From Symbiodinium natans (Eukaryota; Sar; Dinophyceae; Suessiales; Symbiodiniaceae), in contig CAJNDS010000183.1 in assembly GCA_905221605.1 (NCBI GenBank), positions 139,606 to 203,605 on the forward strand: a stretch of 64,000 bases of DNA, read 5' to 3'. A program made the position numbers and the translations under genes. Shown piece after piece: positions 40,717 through 51,092 of the stretch. The notes under the pieces were generated by a model. It did not search any database. It was not told the DNA's origin and was given only the letters and a program-made list of their open reading frames with translations. Each line of letters starts with the position of its first letter. The stretch's first letter is position 1.

Positions 40717-40740
<24 letters not shown>
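38440..40740 (-). pseudogene. Fragmented multi-pass membrane protein locus
   Basis: Successive minus-strand segments are strongly protein-like but change frame or hit a stop every 100-350 bp: 40560-40432 (CLESVSGCILWLRTVQKEIA), 40428-40240 (KSFNYHYVVVFFMNSNSRQW), 40200-40010 (VALIQIMTVLLQAFGK, then SGKYAMFAVSVRISAI), 40000-39885 (RYFWIFYVLLTFNSLYPSIL), 39716-39580 (MSELTLETTVRGNFGDAEEL), 39510-39150 (LKALYSPILLLVLYLF), 39190-38714 (with an internal TGA at 39041) and 38610-38350 (YGPHVHFGVKSV). At least four hydrophobic helices are visible. Some breaks could be tiny GT-AG introns, but others need a one-base indel. The order suggests one ancestral gene ending in, or next to, the LRR exon. Pseudogene decay or uncorrected indels are both possible. 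Confidence 0.55.
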
Positions 40741-40748
<8 letters not shown>

Positions 40749-40889
40749 ACTTCCCTATCGGCGGGTCATGAATCCGACACTTTGGGACTTCTGTGTCTCA
40801 ACAATCTGAAGTGCCGACATGGAAGGATCAAAAAGCACCTTTTCTGACACCGCTAGCCTCGAAGCGGTGGCACTAAGAAATACTAAAAT

Positions 40890-42850
40890 GCGATTTGTTG
40901 CCGTTGCTTTGGCCTCGAAGTGGTGCCCCAGTGCCAAGAAGTACATTTGTTGCCGTTGTTTTGGCCTCGAAGCCGTGCTCGAGTGCTAAGAAGTACGATT
41001 TCTTGCTGTTGCTTTGGCCTCGAAGCCGTGCATCAAGGACGACAGTTTGCAGCTTCGCTGCTACTGTCACAGTTCGTAGCAGCCTGTACCCTTTGTTTGC
41101 TTGTTTCCGCGAGCCGTGCCTTGACTCTCCGATGATGTCTGAGTCCAGGTTGACATGTGCAGTACAGACTGAGGAGGCTGCACATGCGGCACAGGTGTGG
41201 AGCATCGGCATTGATGCTGAAAAATGCTCATGGTGGAATCAGCATTGTTGCTGAGATCTGTATATGCGGATTCGCGTGTATCGTTGTTCGGGCTATGATT
41301 CGGCACTGGTGCTGATGGAGATCATGTAGGTCCATTTTTTGTCAGAAGTTTTGCTTTCAACACAGTCTCAAACAGCATCTTTAAAACGCGAAGCAGGGCA
41401 CACATGAAATTGGCACCACTCTCTCAACAGGAAACTTGTACCACTCTCTCAAGAAGTACGATTTGTTGCCGTCGTGGTGCCCCAGTGCGAAGAAGTACGA
41501 TCTGTAGCCGGTGCCCCAGTGCTGAGATTTACGATTTGTTGCCCATGTTTTGGCATCGAAGCCGTGCACCACTGCTAAAAAGTGTGATTTCTTTGCCGTT
41601 GTCTTGGCCTCGAAGTGGTGCCCCAATGCCATGAGGTTCGATTTGTTGCCGTTGCAGTGGCCTCGAAGTGGTACGATTTGTTGCAGTTGCTTTGGCCTCG
41701 AAATGGTGCCCCAGCAAAAAGTACGATTTGTTGCCGTTGCTTTGGCCTCGAAGTGGTGCCCCAGTGCTGAGAAGTATTTGTTGCCGTTGCTTTGGCCTCG
41801 AAGTGAGATCCTAGTGCTAAAAAGTACGATTGCTGCTGCCGTTGCTTTGGCCTCAAGCCCCAGCGCTAAGAAGTATGATTTGTTGCAGTTGTAGCCTCGA
41901 AGCGGTGCCCCAGTGCTAGCAAGTACGATTTGTTGCCGTTGATTTCGCCTCGAAGTGGTTCTCCAGTGCTAGCAAGTACGGTTTGTTGCCATTGCTTTGG
42001 CCTCGAAGTGGTGCCCCAGTGCTAAGCGTTGTTTTGGCCTCGATGTGGTGCCCCGGTGCTAAGATGTACGATTTCTTGCCGTTGCGTTGGCCTCGAAGCA
42101 ATGCCTCAGTGCTAAGAAATACAGTTTCTCATCGTTTCTTTGGCCTTGAAGCCGTGCCCCACTGCTACGAAGTACGATTTGTTCCCGCCCGAAGCGGTGC
42201 CCCAGTGCCAAGAAGTACGATTTGGTACCGTTGCTTTGGTGTCGACGTGGTGTTCCAGTGAAAAGATACGAGTTGTTTCCGTTGCTTTGGCCTAGAAGCG
42301 GCGCCTCACTACTAAGAAGTACGGTTTGTTGCTGTTGTTTTCGCCGAAGTGGAGTACGATTTGTTGCCGTTGCTTTGGCCTGGAAGTGGTGCCCCATTTC
42401 TAAGAAGTTTGTTGCCGGTTTGTTGCCGTTGCTTTGGCCTCGAAGTGGTGCCCCATTGCTAAGAAGAAATACGATTTCCGTTTTAAGAAGTACATTTTGT
42501 TGCCGTGGTTTTGGCCTCGAAGCACCTTGGCCTCGAAGGGAGGCTTTACTGCTAAAGAGTACGGGTTGTGTTCGTTGCTTTGGCATCGGCGTGGTGCCGC
42601 AGTGCCGCCGCTTTGGCCGCGAGAAGGTGCCCCATCGCTACGCAGCACGATTTGATGCCGTTGTTTCGGCTTCGACGTCTAAGATGTGCGATTTGTTGCT
42701 GTTGTTTGGCCACGAAGATCCTCGAAGCGGTGCCGCGGTGCAAGGAAGTACGATGTGTTCGTGGAAGTGGTGCCACAGAGCTAGGAAGTATGATTTGTTG
42801 CCGTTGCTTTGGCCGCGAAACGGTGCCTCAGCGCTACGAAGTACGGTGAC
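40890..42850. repeat. 53-bp minisatellite, array 1
   Basis: About 36 diverged units of TTTGTTGCCGTTGCTTTGG, CCTCGAAGTGGTGCCCCAG and TGCTAAGAAGTACGA. Since 53 is not a multiple of three, the derived peptides cycle through frames (FEAKATATN, LRGQSNGNKS) and are not proteins. Confidence 0.9.
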
Positions 42851-42857
42851 GCTTTTT

Positions 42858-42909
42858 TAATATGCGGACATAAAAATTCGATTAAACAGATACCTCATAC
42901 TACCTCTGT
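42858..42909. repeat. Short repeat bordering minisatellite array 1
   Basis: AATATGCGGACATAAAAATT and AACAGATACCTCATACTACC recur in similar form at 43843-43890, at the border of array 2. Confidence 0.6.
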
Positions 42910-43019
42910 GAATGGCGCGGTTTAAACATGCGGAAGATGTGTGTGGAGCTGGAGGGCTGACGGGAGGGCTGGCGGAGGGTTGGGTCGGTGCACCAGAGCG
43001 TGCAGGAATGGGCTGATGG

Positions 43020-43345
43020 CTGTGGATAGGCAAGACTGGAGGGCTGGAGGGCTGGAGGGCCTGGAGGCTGCAGACCATGGACCGGCTAGCGAGATGGAGT
43101 GGGCTAGGGCCTGTTTTGGCCATGCCCAAAGTCCGCGGGCTCGATTGAGCCGGGTCATTTGCACCACCCGGAGAGTTTGCGCAGGCTCAACCCAGACCTG
43201 TCATTTGCCTCATTTGGAGATATTTGGCCTCCAAGTGCGGGGGCTGGGGGCTTGAGGGCTCGAGCAGGGCTGGGCAGGAGGGTTGGGGTGGAGGAAGCCT
43301 GGAGGCTGCAGACCATGGAGTAGGCTAAAGTCTTGGTTTGGCCGG
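43020..43345. repeat. CTGGAGGG-rich repeat, direct and inverted copies
   Basis: The segment with GGAGGCTGCAGACCATGGA and GCGAGATGGAGTGGGCTAG occurs here twice (about 43057 and 43303, partial), and once inverted at 43495-43570 (CCACTCCATCTCGCTGG, GTCCATGGGCTGTAG). It lies between the two minisatellite arrays. Confidence 0.75.
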
Positions 43346-43489
43346 TGAATTTTGGCCTCAGGAGGGTGGGGGGAGGGCTGAAAAGCTGGAGGGCCTTGAA
43401 TTGTTTTTCTTTGCAAGTAGGCGCTTAGCACAAGCACCTACTTCGAGTCGGGCCACTCCCAATCCCGCCGACAGGCCTGGGAATTGGAC

Positions 43490-43690
43490 CCGCACATTTG
43501 GGCGTGGCCACGCCAACACTCCAGCCCACTCCATCTCGCTGGCGGGTCCATGGGCTGTAGTCTCCAAGTTCCAGCGAACGCCCAAAACTCGAACCCTCCA
43601 GCCCTCCAGCCCTCCTATAGCAGGTCCAGCAGCCCATTCCAGCGCTCCGCACCAACCCGCCAGCCCTCCCAGCCCTCCCTGACCCTCCAG
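43490..43690. repeat. Inverted partner of the CTGGAGGG repeat
   Basis: Contains CCCTCCAGCCCTCCAGCCC and the inverted core described for 43020-43345. The arms could form a foldback of several hundred bases. Confidence 0.75.
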
Positions 43691-43924
43691 CCCCCTGCCT
43701 TCGGAGCTGCCCTTCAACCTTGCGCATTCTGCAGCATCCACCATCCTGCCCACAGCAAAACATCCGCGGGCCTGCTAAGGGATTCGATTTGAACTGGGAA
43801 GGGTAAATGATTGTGAGTGTTTACGGAATAAAATATACGGAACTAAATATACGGAGAATATATAAAACAGATACGTCATACTACCTCCGAGCCGCTGCCG
43901 TGTGGCCCGGCCACCACATATTTA

Positions 43925-44310
43925 AAAAATCTCACCGTGCGATTTGTTGCTGTGTTTCGGCTTCGAAGTCTAAACAGTACGACTTGTTGCCGCTGCTTTG
44001 GCTTCCAAGCGGTGCCTCAGTGCTAAGAAGTCCAACTTGTTGCCGTTGCTTTGGCCTGGAAGCACTGCCCCAGTGCTAAAAAGTACGATTTGTTGTCGTT
44101 TCTTTGGCCGTGCCCCACTGCCAAGAAGTACGATGTGTTGCCGTTGTGTTGGCCTCGAAGCGGTGCCTCAGTTTTTAAGAAGTTTGATAGCTTGCCGTTG
44201 CTTTGGCCGCGAAGCGCTGCCCTAGCGCTACGAAGTACGATTTGTTTTGTTGCCGTTGTTCCGGCTTCGAAGTCTAAGAAGTACGATTTGTTGCCGCTGC
44301 TTTGGCTGAA
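43925..44310. repeat. 53-bp minisatellite, array 2
   Basis: About seven units of the same family as 40890-42850, same orientation. Confidence 0.9.
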
Positions 44311-44514
44311 CATTTCTCAGGGCCTAAAGGATCGAAAGTCCATGTTTTTCACTGTTCGCGTTCGTACTGAAAATCAAAACCTAGCAAGCTCTTCCCTTTT
44401 GGTCCACATGAGATTTCTGTTCTCATTCTCTGCCTTGGGACACCGCAACAAAGGACCTCTGCAGGGAGCTCCCTGCGAAACACATTGAGGCTCCGAAGCC
44501 CTTGCATGTCTGGG

Positions 44515-44847
44515 TCAGATTGTAGACAAGGTGCTGAAAACAAGAACAAGGACGGCATAGGGAAGGGCCAGGCTGATTGCCTGGAACCAGGATCTGTCCT
44601 CCGCGTCTGCAATCTTCAGCAAAGCACCGAGCCCTGGCAGGCTCTCGCGCAGCTCCGGCGGCCCGTAGCGCAGGAAGTACTGTAAGGCGAAATACCCGCT
44701 GCAGAGAAGAGCCGTCGCCCTCACCAGGCCCAGGATCATGGTAAGCCACAGAGAAGGTCTCGGAGACCTCTTCGCCTTCTCTTCCCGCTTGCTTTCTTGG
44801 CCTCTGCCGGGTCGTGGCTCCACCAGAAGGCCGAAATTCTGTGCCTT
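44515..44847 (-). CDS. Membrane-protein exon with two hydrophobic helices
   Basis: After an acceptor-like GGCACAG|AAT the minus strand is open for about 110 codons to TGA at 44515. It encodes a basic linker followed by two transmembrane-like helices (LWLTMILGLVRATALLCSGY, then ISLALPYAVLVLVFSTL) around a loop with RYGPPELRESLPGL. It may be the C-terminal end of the minus-strand gene whose exons lie at 45-48.7 kb. Multi-pass proteins of this look are abundant in dinoflagellates; no family is assigned. Confidence 0.6.
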   Translation of the reverse strand, partial: KAQNFGLLVEPRPGRGQESKREEKAKRSPRPSLWLTMILGLVRATALLCSGYFALQYFLRYGPPELRESLPGLGALLKIADAEDRSWFQAISLALPYAVLVLVFSTLSTI

Positions 44848-44935
44848 AGAATCTTCTGCAGTTCTGTTGCGTTCTGTTTCTCTTTACAGTCTCTTTACCT
44901 CTTGGATACAGAAAAATCACGGCGGGATGTCCGGG

Positions 44936-45435
44936 TCATGGTGAAGTCTTTGACTCCGGGTTTATGAGAACTCGCCATACGTGGGCAAACACAAGCCGAG
45001 GAGCCATGCGGCAAAGGCCTGCAAGCTTCCTTTCGGCGGAAACCAAAGATCGCTCCAAAAGCAGCACGGTAGCGAAGTAGCCTCGACCCTAACCCCTAAA
45101 CCCTAAACAGTAGCCTTGCTGCAAAGTGAGCAAAAAAGCCACGCCACATGACGGGCCACTCTCGCTGAGCACGCGGCCCTCGATGCAAAGCACGACTTCA
45201 CAGCACCTGCGCTTGCTGTCTTCTTCTGCGAAGCCGTCTCGCAAGGCCACGATGCGGATCGGCTGCTCCTCGCCCAAGAAACGCCTGTCAAAAGAAGTTT
45301 AGGGTGACGAAAGATGACATGCAGGGCGTGCACAGGCTCACAGGGGCCGTTCTCGCCTGCTCAGCTCGTTCCATGTTTGCCGCATGTGCAGGATGTCTTT
45401 GCAGTAGATCTCATATTGCAAGATGTCCACAGCTC
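44936..45435 (-). CDS. Three exons of an unidentified minus-strand gene
   Basis: Exon 45435-45342 has an acceptor (GGATTTCAG|GAG) and donor (CCCCT|GTGAGC) and encodes DILQYEIYCKDILHMRQT. A 57-nt GT-AG intron ends TTTTGACAG|GCG. Exon 45284-45115 encodes EEQPIRIVALRDGFAEED and LSESGPSCGVAFLLTLQQG. A 33-nt telomeric insertion (45114-45082) follows, flanked by GCTACT. The frame resumes at 45081 as YFATVLLLERSLVSAERK and runs to TGA at 44936, or may splice on to 44847. All joins are in phase. Composition and splice sites make this one of the better gene models, but the function is unknown. Confidence 0.65.
45082..45114 (-). mobile_element. 33-nt telomeric insertion with target duplication
   Basis: AGTAGCCT at 45076-45083 is repeated at 45109-45116. 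Between the copies is CGACCCTAACCCCTAAACCC and TAAAC. On the minus strand it reads as GC-AG (33 nt) or GT-AG (27 nt); either removal keeps the frame, while retaining it introduces TAG. Confidence 0.75.
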
Positions 45436-45469
45436 CTGAAATCCGCCGAGACTTGCAATGGCCTATATG

Positions 45470-45780
45470 TTGCCACCCAGATTCAACACATCCCGACAGT
45501 CACTTCCCCTGCGCCTTGGCACTCAGAAGCAAGGAAAGCCTCGTCTCCGCACTTCAGGCGTGCTTCCATGCCTTCTGCATCCACTGCCATCACAACCTCC
45601 TGCACTGCGCTCCTCAAGAAGATGCTCAAGCATGCTCAAGCTCCCACAGCCCTTCGAAGCCTCTCCACAACCAAGAAGCTCAAAGGTCGGAAGGTGCTGC
45701 CGCGCGGAGAGAAAGCTGGTTTTCCTCGGGCAGCCGCTGAGGAGCGGAGCACTGCACGCAGCTGCAGCCAAGATGCAAGT
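45470..45780 (-). CDS. Protein-like segment with an in-frame TGA
   Basis: One minus frame reads a basic segment (FRPLSFLVVERLRRAVGA), a TGA, then LSIFLRSAVQEVVMAVDAEG and LKCGDEAFLASECQGAGE before another TGA. An acceptor just before TTGAGC would make the second part a separate exon of the gene at 44.9-45.4 kb. Confidence 0.4.
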
Positions 45781-45863
45781 CGCTCACCGTCTCCTGCAGG
45801 TTTATGACCATTGGATCATAACTGCTTCTTAGAGTATGGTGGATGCTTGCATTCTGCTTGCTG

Positions 45864-46078
45864 GCTCTTTCTGCTACTGTACATTTTGTCTGAAAGTCGG
45901 GAATCATGCTCCTGCCGCACTTGGTCCACGCTCGGATATTTCTCCCCAGCTACACCGAAGACCAGCGAGGTGTGGGACAGGTGCCCGTCATCCTCCAGCA
46001 CCTGCTCACATGAGCGTGCGGAGATTTTGGGCATCACCACTGTGCATGACTTTGCCAGTGTCGCAGGGGCCCTGTTGT
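45864..46078 (-). CDS. Internal exon, unidentified
   Basis: Starts after CAACAACAG|GG and ends at CAAAAT|GTACAG on the minus strand. It encodes about 70 residues with soluble composition (for example SCTVVMPKISARSCEQVLED, then GVAGEKYPSVDQVRQEHDS). Probably part of the same minus-strand gene as 44.9-45.4 kb. Confidence 0.5.
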
Positions 46079-46159
46079 TGCTGGTAGGCACAGGACCACC
46101 GACGCCTTGGGGCGTCGGTGTCTGCGTAGCACAAAGAAAGGCAAACCACCTCTAAACCC

Positions 46160-46385
46160 TTTCTTGCACTTTTTCCCACCCAACCCCCCCACACCCCCCC
46201 ACCGCCCCCCGACACCCCCCCACCCCCCCTCATACACATAGTCCCGCCTCTTCAAGCCCAATGCCTCCAGAGCTTGGAGGCCTTTCACCTTGTGTCCGGG
46301 ACCTTTTCCTACCCCTCCCCACCCCACCTGCCCCTTGCCTTGTTGCAGAAGCCCAGGCCGAGGCGGGTCGCGTAGCGTTAAAATT
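46160..46385. repeat. C-rich tract and dispersed repeat shared with 53.55-53.75 kb
   Basis: ACCCCCCCACCGCCCC-type low complexity followed by AGGCCGAGGCGGGTCGCGTA and AAAATTAC, matching 53718-53750. Lies within an intron of the minus-strand gene. Confidence 0.7.
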
Positions 46386-46387
46386 AC

Positions 46388-46599
46388 ATGCATTGCGGCA
46401 GCGTGTCTGCCTTTGAGTAGAAAGCCTCCGAGGACAAAGAGAACTCTCGTGCCGCTCGTTGCATCTGGTCGAAACGGAAACTTGCGAAGGAGAAGGAGGC
46501 AACCGCCAGAGCCAGCAACAGCGTGGACAGCGAGGAGACCTCAATTTGCCGCGAGTCCGCATGCAGCAGCGTGGGGATACTCGAGAGGTTAACTCCCAC
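46388..46599 (-). CDS. Exon with one transmembrane helix
   Basis: The minus strand is open for about 70 codons and ends at GCAT|GTAATTTT. It encodes VSSLSTLLLALAVASFSFAS, a clear membrane helix, then FRFDQMQRAAREFSLSSEA. The 5' boundary is unresolved, since two other frames upstream are also open. Probably part of the same membrane-protein gene. Confidence 0.5.
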
Positions 46600-47255
46600 A
46601 GTGCCAGGACACAGAGAAGCCGCTCACGTTCGCCACGCCAAAGACAAGAACCGGATACCTGGGATGTTTTGCATGTACAATGCCACTTGGACGATGCATG
46701 TTCAAGGCCTAGTGATGGTTCGCACCTGCTGGCGAACCTGTATACATGTAATGTTCGCCAAGGTGCAGGGACAGCAGAATCAAGAGCAGCAAGCCTTTGT
46801 ACCCCAAACCGCAGCTATCACCGAAGCTGTTAACTTTCTTTCGGTGGGATGTGGGCTAGCTCGAATGTCCACCCAAAACCAGATCGGATGCTGGCCTCTG
46901 GACTCGATGTCGGCAGCTGCTTGCACCAAGAAGATCAGAGCCAACTCGGACCAACGCCGAGCCTCTACGAGTAGCAAACAAGAAGCCGTGGGATTTCTTT
47001 GCGCCTACATAAACCCTAAACTGAGCTGGTTAGCCATGGGGCCTCTTGGAAGGATTTGAAGACACTCCGCCGAAGGCTGCAGGAGAAGAAGTACTCGTCG
47101 CAATATCCATTCCTGAAAGGACCGCGCCCATTCATAGGACCCAGGTATTCACAAAGATGAAGCCAAAGCTCAGGTTCGCATGGAAGCGCGGGCAGCGCCC
47201 GTGGCTGCATGGAAACGGCAAGTCCTGCTTCAGGGGTCGCGCTTAGGGTTTAGGA

Positions 47256-47700
47256 TTAAGGGCTAAGGGTTAAGGGGTTAGGGAAGATGTGGCAATCTTT
47301 AAACTCCTGGTTGATCTCGGATTCTGTTCTCGTGCTTTGCCCTTTCTCCGAGCCAGTGCCTGACGCACCAGTGGAAACGGCACGCCTGAAAGGCACGCCT
47401 GAAAGGCAGCCGATCGTCTGAGTCCTGGGCCTTGGAAGCGAAGGCCATCCAGCGGCTTTTCGCGCTTTTGCAGCAGACCCTGGAGCTGCTGCATCCACGT
47501 CGCTGCATCCTCCCGACAAGAGGTCTGCGTTGTCTCCAGAAGCTAATCATCCCCTGGTAGAAAACCCTGTACAGTCCTCGATGCAGAGCCACATCTGCAA
47601 GTCCTTGTCACAGCTCTGGAGCTTTCGGGCGGCATTGTGCCTCGCTTCCGACTTCGCACTGCCAACCGAAATCCATACATGGCTGCGCTGCATGGGCACA
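47256..47700 (-). CDS. Protein-like segments with unresolved frame
   Basis: SEARHNAARKLQSCDKDLQM with WLCIEDCTGF (about 47665-47570), then a second frame WMQQLQGLLQKREKPLDGLR (47494-47420). These look like pieces of one helical protein broken by frame changes. A short degenerate TTTAGGG block lies at 47244-47282. Confidence 0.35.
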
Positions 47701-47831
47701 CACACACACATCGTCATGCCAAGGCACAATGCCTGCTTTGAAGCTTGGGAAACCTCTCAAGGAGCACTCAACCCTGAACCTGCACGAAATCTCAACCGTA
47801 GGAGCCGTATCGGTCCCTTCTCCCCTTTTAC

Positions 47832-48683
47832 GACGACGAAACATATTGTAGCAGATCGAGGGCCTTGGGGCAGCCTTGGACGTAGAGAGACAACTCCTCC
47901 AAGCGGAGCTTCAGCCTAAGCTACGAAGCGTCTTCAAGACTCTTCGATGCAGTTTGGGATCTTGCAGGCAAGGAGCAACGCTTCGCTGAGATTGAGCTCT
48001 TCAAGCATCGGCAAGGCTGCAAACCAAAGCTCCAAATGGAGCAAGGAAGCTTGGGCCGTGCCGAGGAGGGCTGCTATGCCACCAGCTTCTCGCAGCGATG
48101 CCCCTGAGAAGCGAAGCTGCAGTGTGCGCAGCTGGCAGTAACAGCCATCCACGGCGACGGTCTGCAGGCCTGTGTGGCCAAGGTCCAGGCGGAGGCACAG
48201 AAGAGTTCTTGGCAGATGAGCCAAGAGCGCTCGCATCTGTGCATCTCGGAAGTGTTTGCAGCCAGTCAACGAGAGCTGCACGGAAAGGCGGGCAGCGTCC
48301 GCACGGAGTGCAGCCAGGAAATTGGTCGGGTCTGCGTCTTGAGCGTAGCATGCATAGAGGCTGCTCAACGCAAAGTGGCTCCTCAATGCTCGATTCACGG
48401 TTCCATAGTTGTCGTGCTCCCCGTTTGGTGCCTCATCCAAGGCCTGCGTTCCTGCCCGTGGGAAGGCAATGCTGTTCAAGATTCGCGTCTTGTCTTCCTC
48501 CCTGGTAGCCTCGGCAATCTCAATGCGGACTCGGAGTCCGTGCTCCAGTAAGTTGGCGGGGAAAAGTTCCTCACGCCGGGATTTGGCAAGAAGCCCCAGC
48601 AGGGGCAGCAACTTGGCCTCCTTTCCCGCAAGGCCATCCTGCAGGATGAGAAGCAACAACTGCACGTAAACATGCGCTGTTTG
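47832..48683 (-). CDS. LRR-like/helical protein, two exons with a 25-nt intron
   Basis: Exon 1 (48683-47941) follows TTTCCAG|CAA and encodes about 248 residues. It opens with a helix (VQLLLLILQDGLAGKEAKL), and the rest has degenerate leucine-rich repeats (LLCLRLDLGHTGLQTV, LLHLELWFAALPMLEELNLS) of the kind common in dinoflagellates. Removing 47940-47916 (GTCTTGAAG..AGCTTAG, 25 nt) joins NCIEE to LKLRLEELSLYVQGCPKALD in phase. Exon 2 ends at GTC|GTAAAAGG. A 25-nt intron would be exceptionally short. Confidence 0.65.
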
Positions 48684-48964
48684 CTGGAAAGCAACACCTG
48701 GACCTAGGCAAGCGGGGCTGTGCGCTCCAACAATCTACAGATTTACCCACATTTACCGACGGTCCGTAAGGATGTGGGGCACATCGCCGCTTGTCGCCGC
48801 CACGTCCAGATAAAGCTTGGCGGAGTTTTCAACCTGGGGAGCCGGGGAGGCGGGGCCTTGAAACTTTTGAAGCCTTGAGAGGTCCCACCGACAGGGCCCT
48901 GAAAGGTAGCACCACGTTCAAAACTCAACTTCCAGTGAAGATCTATGAGTTCAGACTCATCTAG

Positions 48965-49190
48965 ATGACCTGAGCGATGGAGAAGCAGCGCAATCACAGC
49001 CGAGCTGCAGCAATTGCTTCCTCAAAGCAGCCTGAGCTGGAACAACCAGCTGCTTATAGCAGAGCAGACGGAACATCGGAAGCACCGTGAAGCACCACAC
49101 AGACACGCCGGGTGGCACCAGATTCTCTGAAAGGGCGTGGCTGCAGCATCCAGCACCAGCAGCACTCCACGGCAGAGCATCATCGCCAAG
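48965..49190 (-). CDS. Membrane-protein-like exon
   Basis: A minus frame open for about 70 codons with VSVWCFTVLPMFRLLCY and a following VPAQAALRKQLLQLGCDC, ending CGCTCAG|GTCATC. A neighbouring frame upstream (FYLAMMLCRGVLLVL) gives another hydrophobic helix. Probably the 5' neighbour of the LRR-like exon at 48683. Confidence 0.4.
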
Positions 49191-49564
49191 TAAAATGATG
49201 ATTTGCGCGGATCTGTCGGATACATTTGCTGGTTGGGGTCATGTCGATCAGATTTGAACGGTCGGTTGGATGGGTCTCTCGTACGATCCCCGTGCAACGG
49301 AGACTGCTACGAACCCTGTGATAAATGCATTGCAGGATTTGCCGCGTGTGGTCACCAGAGCATCACGATCACGATGAGGGTAGTTCTCTGAATTAGGGCC
49401 CATTTTCAGGTTCCCGATATAGTACGGCACCATTATAAGAAGGACCCTAAATGGGACCCCAATTTAGAAAACTACCTATGAGACGGCTAGGAGCTACCCG
49501 GCCTCTCGGGATGGCATCGCCCAGTGCCTTGGTAGAGTCGCGGGTGTTGCATTACGTCAAGAGT

Positions 49565-49675
49565 TGGTAATATAGGGGCCTTCATAACTAGAATAGGCTC
49601 ATTAGGGAAATTTATTCTATAGTGATGAGAAGGAATCCCCAAAAGTATTAAAGGCCTACGGTTTGATAATAAGAA
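49565..49675. mobile_element. MITE-like element, AGGGGCCTT family
   Basis: ATAGGGGCCTTCATAACTAG at the left; weaker inverted right end near TTAAAGGCCTACGGTTTGAT. Confidence 0.4.
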
Positions 49676-49974
49676 TCCCACAGCTCAAGGCTGCCTGGGT
49701 GCGTGCTGGTTGTTCGCATAGGCACAGACCCAGTACGCAGGGTCTCCGCGCAAATCTCGCACGGCCGCGTGGCGGAGCAAGCACCGCAGGAACAGCACCT
49801 GATTCGGCCGCTGGAGAGTTGAGAGTTTGCAGAAATCATGCTGAAAGGGGTCTAGCTTCTCTAGAAAGGACAAACAACAAGATGCATCAAGGCACGATTG
49901 GCTCTTTCCAGGCATGTGATACAAACCATGTGGGACGTTGTGCTTCTATGCTCTCTGCCACGAGCCTGAGATGC

Positions 49975-50253
49975 GGGGCAATGCACGCGCGAGCCCGCAT
50001 TCGCCCTGAGAGCGAACCATCTGCGGCATGCGGTTACTTTCAAGAAAATGCTCAACGCGGCTGGCGCGGGACTCCACATAGCTGCAGCCGCGCCCACCTG
50101 CTCCTGTAGCCACGAAAGCCACTTTCTGTCTTTAGCTTTTACTGCGTGCATTTGCCACCTCTGCAGCTCTGCAGCCCTTCCGTCATGTTCTGCTTCGCTC
50201 TCCTGCAGTCGCCGGCTGCAAGATCCAGTAGTCTGCATGATACCTGGGTTCAA
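49975..50253 (-). CDS. Coiled-coil-like exon
   Basis: The minus frame includes RRLQESEAEHDGRAAELQRW and KAKDRKWLSWLQEQVGAAA, a charged helical stretch, then LSIFLKVTACRRWFALRAN. Splice boundaries uncertain. It lies downstream of the membrane-like exon at 50299-50499 in the same orientation. Confidence 0.5.
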
Positions 50254-50298
50254 CGCATACGCATTGATGAACCGATGATGTTACGAAAGCGTTTGCTC

Positions 50299-50499
50299 TC
50301 ATGTGACGAAGGCGCAGATTGAAGCACTCAAAGGATAGAGGTCGCCCACATTCTGCACCAAAGGTGCCAAACCAGCACAGCACCATACCTTGCATGCACT
50401 AGTGTTGGGCAGGCCAGCAGTGACAGTGACGGACAACATAACAGCCATGAGGACCGGACCTTGCATGAAGGCGAGTAGGGCCTCGTCGACAGGTGCCAC
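50299..50499 (-). CDS. Exon with a hydrophobic helix
   Basis: Encodes VDEALLAFMQGPVLMAVMLS and VTVTAGLPNTSACKVW on the minus strand. The 50.5-51.0 kb interval upstream has no clear exon. Confidence 0.4.
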   Translation of the reverse strand: MAPVDEALLAFMQGPVLMAVMLSVTVTAGLPNTSACKVWCCAGLAPLVQNVGDLYPLSASICAFVT

Positions 50500-51092
50500 T
50501 CAACAGAACACTTTGCTACAGTGGACCAAAACTGGCCAAGAAAATCTCAACGGCCTGAATTTGCGGAATGGTAATGCCGCTGAGCTCTGTCGGGATTTGG
50601 AGCGGGCTGCCGGCTGAATGTAAGCGGCCATAGTTAGCCAGAGCCAACCTGAGATGCTGCAAAGTGGCCGAATGCTAAGTTTTGGAGGAGTTTCGCGCGT
50701 CTAGGGTTAGGGCTTTGGGGATATATTCGCAAGTGCTCCCCGCAAGGAACTCGTTGCCAGCCTTCGTCTGAGGCGGCATCTCGTCTGTGGCCGTGAACTT
50801 CCGTGCGCCGCGTGACAGCAAGACGTTTCCATGCCATGGGTCTCCAGGCAACTTCCTCAGATCTAAGCTTAACCGGGTTTGGGGTTTAGGGATTAGGGTT
50901 TAGGGATGTTTAGGGTTTAGATTTGCGTGACAGAATTCCTGGAAGCTGAGTTGACCGGTTGCACCCAAATTCTTTGGCCAGGCACGCCTTCACCGCTGCG
51001 ATAACATCACCTGCGAGAGGCAGCGTTCAGTGAGACACTTGACAGGTCTACGTGCTTCGCGCGTCACATCAAATCCATGCATGGTTTCTGGT

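Noticed and set aside
42059..42586. A 175-codon minus-strand frame
   Set aside because: A product of the 53-bp minisatellite; similar peptides occur in all frames.
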